Below are positions 1-4,220 of a DNA stretch of 7,094 nt, piece after piece (the first letter of the stretch is position 1; each line of letters begins with the position of its first letter). Origin of the DNA: Ilumatobacteraceae bacterium (GTDB taxonomy: Bacteria > Actinomycetota > Acidimicrobiia > Acidimicrobiales > Ilumatobacteraceae); contig JAIOXC010000068.1 in NCBI GenBank assembly GCA_021741795.1, forward strand, positions 1 to 7,094, in the 5' to 3' direction. Made by a program: the position numbers and the translations under genes. The notes below the pieces were generated by a model. The model was given only the letters and a program-made list of their open reading frames with translations, did not search any database and had not been told where the DNA came from.

Positions 1-9
1 CTGATCCAT
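1..9 (-). CDS. Start of a gene cut by the window edge, probably acyl carrier protein
   Basis: Only the codons ATG GAT CAG (Met-Asp-Gln) are visible on the minus strand before the window ends. The call as a gene start rests on a strong Shine-Dalgarno AGGAG seven nucleotides upstream of the ATG and on its position directly downstream of, and co-oriented with, fabD-fabH-fabG. Type II fatty-acid clusters commonly continue with acpP and then fabF, so ACP is the likely product, but three residues cannot identify it. FabF or an unrelated gene remains possible. Confidence 0.5.
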
Positions 10-16
10 GTTGTTG

Positions 17-21
17 CTCCT
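17..21 (-). promoter_or_regulatory. Strong ribosome binding site for the truncated gene at the left edge
   Basis: On the minus strand the sequence reads AGGAG, then seven nucleotides, then ATG. This is by far the best Shine-Dalgarno match of any gene here; fabD, fabH and fabG have weak ones. That would suit a product needed in excess over the enzymes, such as ACP (inference). It is the main evidence that a real gene starts at position 9. Confidence 0.6.
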
Positions 22-68
22 GGCTATGTGTTATTGAACTTCTGAAAATACAGGTTACTACGAAAGGA

Positions 69-88
69 GTTTGACTTCTTGTCTAAAC
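69..88 (-). other. Weak hairpin in the 94-nt gap after fabG
   Basis: On the minus strand GTTTAGAC and GTCAAAC can pair around an AAGAA loop, giving seven base pairs with one bulged A. No U-tract follows, so this is not a standard intrinsic terminator. It could be an RNA processing or attenuation element between fabG and the next gene, or chance. I see no convincing promoter in this gap. Confidence 0.2.
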
Positions 89-103
89 CCTGAGACCGTG
101 TGC

Positions 104-820
104 CTAGTGACCCATGCCAAGTCCGCCATCGACGGGGATTATTGCCCCGGTGATGTATGCGGCTGCAGGGCTTGCAAGAAAGGTGACAACACCTGCGATT
201 TCATCAACAGTTGCGGTTCTTCCAAGTGGAACAGCGTCGGTGATTTGCTGCATCTGTTTTTCGTTGAGTGCTGCCGTCATTTCGGTGTCTACGGGCCCAG
301 GAGCAACGACATTAACGGTGATGCTTCGCGACCCAAGTTCGCGAGCAAGAGAGCGACCTAGACCAATCAGCCCTGCTTTTGATGCTGCATAGTTTGCCTG
401 GCCTGCAGAACCCAGCATGCCGACAACGCTGGAAATCAAAATGATGCGTCCAGACCGTGCGCGAAGCATGCCCTGAGTTGCCCGCTTACAAACGCGAAAT
501 GCTGCAGTGAGGTTGGCGTCGAGCACAGTTGCAAAATCGTCCTCGCTCATGCGCAAGATCAATGTGTCTTTGGTGATGCCAGCGTTGGAGACAAGTACTT
601 GTACCGGACCAAAGTGAGCCTCGACAGCATCAAAGGCCGCATTGACTTGATCGGTGTCGGTGACGTCGCACTTGACAGCAAAAAACTCTGACGCTGGTGG
701 AGATGAGTTGTACGTAACAGCGACGCGGTCGCCAAGGGCGGCGAAATGGCGTGCGCAAGCGAGACCAATTCCCTTAGATCCACCTGTGATGAGAACGACC
801 CGTGAAGTTGTTTCAGTCAT
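104..820 (-). CDS. fabG: 3-oxoacyl-[acyl-carrier-protein] reductase FabG
   Basis: A 238-residue short-chain dehydrogenase/reductase. It catalyses the NADPH-dependent reduction of 3-oxoacyl-ACP to 3-hydroxyacyl-ACP in the cytoplasmic type II fatty-acid cycle. Visible motifs are the Rossmann TGGSKGIG near residues 12-19, an acidic CDVTD near 51-55, NAG at 79-81, the tetrad Asn103 (DANLTAAF), the catalytic Ser131 (SSVVG), Tyr144 and Lys148 (YAASK), and the C-terminal PVDGG. The QANYAASKAG stretch is typical of FabG within the large SDR family. I chose the ATG at 818-820, where the family alignment begins; the same frame is open upstream but only through the end of fabH. Its start lies 13 nt after the fabH stop and has no strong ribosome binding site of its own, so translation is probably coupled to fabH. 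The family length is about 240, so the gene is complete. Confidence 0.93.
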   Translation of the reverse strand: MTETTSRVVLITGGSKGIGLACARHFAALGDRVAVTYNSSPPASEFFAVKCDVTDTDQVNAAFDAVEAHFGPVQVLVSNAGITKDTLILRMSEDDFATVLDANLTAAFRVCKRATQGMLRARSGRIILISSVVGMLGSAGQANYAASKAGLIGLGRSLARELGSRSITVNVVAPGPVDTEMTAALNEKQMQQITDAVPLGRTATVDEIAGVVTFLASPAAAYITGAIIPVDGGLGMGH

Positions 821-833
821 GTTGATCTGCTTT

Positions 834-1787
834 CTACCTTTGACCCTGCCAGCGCAAGATTGCACTCGCTGCGGTCATTCCTGCACCAAATCCTACGAGC
901 AAAACCAAATCGCCGTTATTGAGGCGACCCTTGTCGGCTGCGTCAAAGAGAGCAAGAGGAATTGAAGCAGATGATGTATTTCCGGTTTCGTGCAACACGA
1001 TGGACGTCTTTTCCATAGAGACACCAAGTCGATCGCACGCTGCAGAAATGATGCGTGTATTTGCTTGATGAGGAACCACAAGTGCAAGTTGATCAGCCGT
1101 GACCCCAGCGATGGCCATCGATTTCTGCGCTGAGTCAACCATGATGCGAACCGCTCTGCGAAAAACTTCTTTGCCGTCCATTTTAAGAAATCCGCCAATT
1201 TCGGCATAGAGCAATTCCTCGGCCGAACCATCTGCATCTAGATCCCATGCGAGAAGTTGTCCCGGTCCGTCAACGGCTTCGAGTACGCATGCGCCTGAGC
1301 CATCCGCAAACAAAATTGCTGTGCCACGATCGGTCCAATCGGTAATCCGAGAGAGTGTGTCGGTGCCAATCACCAACACCTTTTTTGCGCCCATTGCAAT
1401 GAGTCCATGTGCGTTTATAAGCGCATACACAAAGCCTGAGCATGCCGCATTGATGTCGTACGCACCACATTTGAGACCAAGCTGGTGCTGCACGCTCGCC
1501 GAAGTGCCAGGTACTGCACGGTCAGGAGTAGTCGTTGCTAAAACGAGTGCATCAATCTCGAGAGGGTCAACCTGTGCCATTTGCATTGCCAATCGTGCGC
1601 TGTGCACCGAGAGACCTGCGGTAGTTCCACCGATATGGCGCTGATGGATGCCAGTGCGCTCACGAATCCATTCGTCGTTGGTATCGAGAGTCTTCGAGAG
1701 ATCATCGTTAGTGACGATTTTGTCTGGCAGGGCACGACCCCAACCTGTGATGACTGCACCGCGTGCACCCGAAGGAATTTGTGGCAT
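834..1787 (-). CDS. fabH: 3-oxoacyl-[acyl-carrier-protein] synthase III FabH
   Basis: A 317-residue condensing enzyme that starts fatty-acid chains by joining an acyl-CoA primer to malonyl-ACP. The thiolase-fold catalytic triad is intact: Cys116 in NAACSGF, His240 in VPHQANTR and Asn270 in ETGNTSSASIP. Other KAS III signatures are NDEWIRERTGI near residues 37-47, the DRAVP segment near 89-93, and the C-terminal GFGAGMTAAS glycine-rich turn. The length is normal for FabH. The VPHQAN motif (ACP-docking side) supports FabH over chalcone-synthase-like relatives. The gene sits between fabD (11 nt upstream) and fabG (13 nt downstream) on the same strand, an operon arrangement. Only a weak GAG-type ribosome binding site, overlapping the fabD stop codon, precedes the ATG. 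Primer preference (acetyl versus branched-chain) cannot be read from the sequence. Confidence 0.94.
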   Translation of the reverse strand: MPQIPSGARGAVITGWGRALPDKIVTNDDLSKTLDTNDEWIRERTGIHQRHIGGTTAGLSVHSARLAMQMAQVDPLEIDALVLATTTPDRAVPGTSASVQHQLGLKCGAYDINAACSGFVYALINAHGLIAMGAKKVLVIGTDTLSRITDWTDRGTAILFADGSGACVLEAVDGPGQLLAWDLDADGSAEELLYAEIGGFLKMDGKEVFRRAVRIMVDSAQKSMAIAGVTADQLALVVPHQANTRIISAACDRLGVSMEKTSIVLHETGNTSSASIPLALFDAADKGRLNNGDLVLLVGFGAGMTAASAILRWQGQR

Positions 1788-1798
1788 TGCAGTTAACT

Positions 1799-2986
1799 CT
1801 AATGCGATCTGAGCCAGGCGATTGGCTGATGAGCCGTCAATCGCTCACCATCAACAGCGATGTAGTTTTGCAAAATGCCTGCGAATGGCGAACGCACTTC
1901 GGTTTCGCCAACATGTCCGAGAACATGACCAACAGCAATCTGGCTGTTGTTCTCAACAGACATCTTCTTGGTAAACACGCCAGCCGCAGGACTCACAACG
2001 AGACGCTCGATCGCAAAAAGATGCTCGCCTTCATGCGCAGGGGACGCTAGTGGTACTGCGGTAGCAGAAAATACATTCATCCATTCGATGAGTGCATCGA
2101 GATCGTCTGGAGTTGCGACACTAATTGTTTTTGCGCCATCAATGGTTCGCTTGGCCATTCCGGTGAGTACACCTCCTGGGCCAAGCTCGATAAAGCCGCG
2201 TACACCGAGTTCGCCAAGCGTAAGAAGACAATGCTTCCATCGCACTGGAGAAGACAATTGAGCTGACAACAATGATGCCCATTCAGATCCATGGTCGTGG
2301 GCGAGCGCATCAACATTAGAGATCACCGGTACTTCGGTATCTCGGGGGCGAGCTGATGCAATGGCATCGCGAAGTCTGTCGCGTGCACTTGACATATAGG
2401 GAGTATGAAATGCGCCCGACACCGGAAGCGACATCACGCGCTTTGCCCCGAGTGCTTTTGCTTGCTCGGTTGCTTTAGCGACACCTTCAAGGGAACCAGC
2501 AATCACAACCTGACCTGGTGCATTAAAGTTGGCAACCCACACATCAGCATCTGCCAACCGACACGCAACCTCAACTTGCTCGTCGTCGAGTCCGAGCACT
2601 GCAGCCATCGTTCCTGGCTGAGCAATTCCCGCTTCATGCATTGCTAAAGATCGTTCTGCAACAAGTCGCAAGCCATCGTCAAATCGAAGTGCGCCAGTGG
2701 CAACGAGTGCGGTGTATTCGCCAAGGCTGTGGCCTGCACAAAAACTCGGCTCGATACCCGTGCGCTCAACTGCATCGAGCACCATGAGCGACATGACGAA
2801 TGTTGTCAATTGGGCATTACGGGTGTCTTTGAGTTCTTCGGCATCTGCGTCGAGCAGCAGGGCAGCCACGTCTCGACCAACCACTTCGGAGGCCTCTCCA
2901 ACCAACTCCCAACTCTCGTGGTCAACCCATGCAGCGCCCATGCCGGTGCGCTGTGAACCTTGACCTGGAAATGTGAAAGCGAGCAT
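1799..2986 (-). CDS. fabD: Malonyl-CoA:ACP transacylase FabD with a C-terminal biotinyl/lipoyl-like extension
   Basis: A 395-residue protein whose first ~305 residues are a standard malonyl-CoA:ACP transacylase, moving malonyl from CoA to ACP. Visible motifs are FPGQGSQ at 6-12, the nucleophile Ser87 in GHSLGEY, the substrate-binding Arg112, NAPGQVVIAG at 155-164, the catalytic His194 in SGAFHT, and ELGPGGVL at 267-274. FabD proteins are normally about 310 residues; this one has about 85 more. The extension (from ~310) contains VSPAAGVF, then an IAVGHVLG turn, then EVRSPFAGIL and a final LTAHQPIAWL. This is the pattern of two half-barrels of a biotinyl/lipoyl domain, but the Met-Lys-Met hairpin that would carry biotin or lipoate is absent. 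The frame is continuous, so it is a fusion and not a sequencing error. It is the first gene of the leftward fab cluster. The start was chosen because MLAFTFPGQGSQ matches the family N terminus; the ribosome binding site is weak. The transacylase call is firm; the extension call is inference. Confidence 0.93.
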   Translation of the reverse strand: MLAFTFPGQGSQRTGMGAAWVDHESWELVGEASEVVGRDVAALLLDADAEELKDTRNAQLTTFVMSLMVLDAVERTGIEPSFCAGHSLGEYTALVATGALRFDDGLRLVAERSLAMHEAGIAQPGTMAAVLGLDDEQVEVACRLADADVWVANFNAPGQVVIAGSLEGVAKATEQAKALGAKRVMSLPVSGAFHTPYMSSARDRLRDAIASARPRDTEVPVISNVDALAHDHGSEWASLLSAQLSSPVRWKHCLLTLGELGVRGFIELGPGGVLTGMAKRTIDGAKTISVATPDDLDALIEWMNVFSATAVPLASPAHEGEHLFAIERLVVSPAAGVFTKKMSVENNSQIAVGHVLGHVGETEVRSPFAGILQNYIAVDGERLTAHQPIAWLRSH

Positions 2987-3070
2987 GAAGTACTTAACCC
3001 CGTTGATTTGCTGTGTTGTCGGCTGTTTTAGTGACTGGGCCAGTGTTTGACCCCGTCTCTGAAAGTGTCT

Positions 3071-3098
3071 CTACAGCATTGCTGTGACTACAGCGTAG
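3071..3098. repeat. Half-site array in the divergent fabD / tRNA-Leu intergenic region
   Basis: CTACAGC occurs twice as a direct repeat (3071-3077 and 3088-3094), 17 nt apart. Between the copies lies GCTGT, the inverted half-site, so ACAGC-att-GCTGT and GCTGT-gact-ACAGC form two overlapping palindromes; the last copy also forms CTAC-agc-GTAG. The array lies between fabD and tRNA-Leu, where a repressor or activator of either transcript could bind. A short palindrome ACTGG-g-CCAGT lies nearby at 3034-3044. The repeats are seen directly; an operator role is inference, and short palindromes do arise by chance. Confidence 0.35.
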
Positions 3099-3115
3099 AA
3101 CTTGTCGCGGGTAGG

Positions 3116-3121
3116 TACGAT
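3116..3121 (+). promoter_or_regulatory. Candidate -10 element for tRNA-Leu
   Basis: TACGAT matches the actinobacterial TANNNT -10 pattern and would give a leader of roughly 35 nt before the mature tRNA. No good -35 hexamer lies 16-18 nt upstream, so support is weak. The region 2987-3162 must also hold the fabD promoter on the other strand, which I could not place with any confidence. Confidence 0.25.
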
Positions 3122-3162
3122 GTTCCCTCGCAGTAAGCCAATTAAACAAGCACTTCACTCGG

Positions 3163-3248
3163 GCCCGAGTGGCGGAATGGCAGACGCGACGGACTCAAAA
3201 TCCGTTGTCTGAAAGGGCGTGTGGGTTCGACTCCCACCTCGGGCACCA
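3163..3248 (+). tRNA. tRNA-Leu (anticodon CAA), CCA encoded
   Basis: A complete class II tRNA. The acceptor stem GCCCGAG pairs perfectly with CTCGGGC, followed by discriminator A and an encoded CCA. The D-arm is GCG/CGC with GG in its loop. The anticodon stem ACGGA/TCCGT encloses the loop CTCAAAA, giving anticodon CAA at 3196-3198, which reads UUG leucine codons. The variable arm pairs GTCT with GGGC around a GAAA tetraloop, as expected for leucine tRNAs, and the T-arm GTGGG/CCCAC encloses TTCGACT. The six nucleotides just before the mature 5' end (CTCGGG) copy the acceptor 3' strand, so positions 3158-3169 form a perfect 12-bp palindrome. A protein-coding start follows five nucleotides after the CCA. 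Confidence 0.97.
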
Positions 3249-3253
3249 ACTTC

Positions 3254-3577
3254 ATGGACACTCCTACACTCATCGATGTGGCAAATAAAGGCATCAATGG
3301 TCGACTCACCGAGCGGCGGCTGCGTCGCGGCACGCAGTCGATGAGTGCGCTGCGCAACGAACTGAGTGTGGTTGAAGAGCAAGTGCAACATTTTGCTGAA
3401 GAGGTACACGATCTTGAAGTGCGAGCACTCGTGTCGGAGACTCCACTTGCAGACGCCGAGTCGCGTGATGCGATGCGCCATATGCAGGCCATGACTAAAC
3501 ATCGCGATCATTTGCGTGCTGCGATTGTTGATCTTGAATCCCGTCAAGATGACCTACTTGACAGACTTGGGCGATAG
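3254..3577 (+). CDS. Small coiled-coil protein of unknown function
   Basis: I do not recognise this 107-residue protein. It is soluble-looking, highly charged and rich in Glu, Arg, Asp and Leu, with no membrane segment or signal peptide. Residues ~30-57 and ~72-107 show heptad-like spacing of hydrophobics (for example LRNELSVVEEQV and LRAAIVDLESRQDDLLDRL). A short break around SETPLAD (61-67) suggests a helical hairpin. The basic patch RRLRRG lies at 21-26. The ATG at 3254 is chosen because the frame upstream runs into the tRNA; ATG 3341 (giving MSALRNEL) is an alternative but would remove the basic N-terminal segment. No Shine-Dalgarno precedes either start. The stop lies 12 nt before pdtaR, so the two are probably co-transcribed, perhaps from the tRNA promoter. 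A partnership with PdtaR is possible but unsupported beyond adjacency. Confidence 0.72.
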   Translation: MDTPTLIDVANKGINGRLTERRLRRGTQSMSALRNELSVVEEQVQHFAEEVHDLEVRALVSETPLADAESRDAMRHMQAMTKHRDHLRAAIVDLESRQDDLLDRLGR

Positions 3578-3589
3578 ACCAATTTTGCT

Positions 3590-4180
3590 ATGAACACAAG
3601 CATTCAAAAAACACGAATTGTGATTGCTGAAGACGAAGCAATTATTCGGCTTGACTTGCGGGAGACTTTGGAAGAAGAGGGTTACGAGGTAGTTGCAGAC
3701 ACAGGTCGTGGCGACACCGCAATCGAGCTCGTGCGACAGCATCTTCCGGATGTTGCAATATTTGACATCAAGATGCCAGGACTTGATGGACTTGATGCTG
3801 CTCGCGCTGTAAGTGCAGAAAAACTGTGCCCAGTAGTAATGCTGACGGCCTTTAGTCAGCGTGAAGTAATCGAGCAAGCCCGTGACGCAGGGGCACTTGC
3901 ATATCTTGTCAAGCCTTTTCAAAAGACCGATCTTGTTCCGGCGATAGAACTTGCAATAGGTCGCTTTCAAGAAATGAAAACGTTGAGTGGTGAACGTGAT
4001 GCTCTTGGTGAGCAGTTGGAGCTGCGTAAGTTGCTAGATCGCGCAAAGGGATTGTTGATTGACAAATTCTCAATGACCGAACAATCCGCCTTTGATTTCA
4101 TCCAGAAGAATGCGATGTCAACGCGAGCCAAGATGGTGGACGTGGCCAACCAGATTCTGAGCGGACACATCACTCCATAG
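3590..4180 (+). CDS. pdtaR: ANTAR-domain response regulator, PdtaR type
   Basis: A 196-residue two-component response regulator whose output domain binds RNA. The N-terminal receiver (about 8-125) has the acidic pocket in AEDEAIIR (Glu14, Asp15), the phospho-acceptor Asp59 in FDIKMPG, Thr86 in MLTAF and Lys108 in LVKPF. A helical linker (about 126-145) leads to a C-terminal ANTAR three-helix domain (about 140-192), with the family pattern LRKLLDRAKGLL and an Ala-rich last helix ending in VANQIL. ANTAR proteins act as antiterminators by binding paired hexaloop RNA hairpins; in M. tuberculosis, PdtaR (Rv1626) partners the histidine kinase PdtaS and lies close to polA. The position just upstream of polA supports orthology here. 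No kinase gene is in the window. The ATG follows the previous stop by 12 nt with no clear Shine-Dalgarno, suggesting translational coupling. Confidence 0.9.
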   Translation: MNTSIQKTRIVIAEDEAIIRLDLRETLEEEGYEVVADTGRGDTAIELVRQHLPDVAIFDIKMPGLDGLDAARAVSAEKLCPVVMLTAFSQREVIEQARDAGALAYLVKPFQKTDLVPAIELAIGRFQEMKTLSGERDALGEQLELRKLLDRAKGLLIDKFSMTEQSAFDFIQKNAMSTRAKMVDVANQILSGHITP

Positions 4181-4207
4181 TTGTCGGTTATCGTCGTGGC
4201 ATGAACC

Positions 4208-4214
4208 AGGCGGG
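4208..4214 (+). promoter_or_regulatory. Ribosome binding site deciding the GTG start of polA
   Basis: AGGCGGG ends six nucleotides before GTG 4221, a normal spacing, but 15 nucleotides before the alternative ATG at 4230. This favours the GTG. The site lies inside a possible 9-codon open frame (ATG 4201 to TGA 4228-4230) whose stop overlaps ATG 4230. Confidence 0.5.
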
Positions 4215-4220
4215 TTTCTT

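Noticed and set aside
71..392. Plus-strand open frames opposite fabG
   Set aside because: fabG is intact on the minus strand with every catalytic motif; the plus-strand frames show no recognisable protein pattern.
3221..3253. An upstream extension of the coiled-coil protein starting inside the tRNA
   Set aside because: It would translate the T-arm and acceptor stem of a complete tRNA; the ATG at 3254, just after the tRNA, is the sensible start.
3142..3547. Minus-strand open frames crossing the tRNA and the coiled-coil gene
   Set aside because: They read through a tRNA gene in antisense. The plus-strand frame gives a coherent coiled-coil protein with operon spacing, so these are shadows.
3554..3970. 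A 138-codon minus-strand open frame opposite pdtaR
   Set aside because: It lies antisense to an intact, clearly recognised gene, is rich in Cys, Tyr and Asn with no domain pattern, and has no ribosome binding site or operon context.
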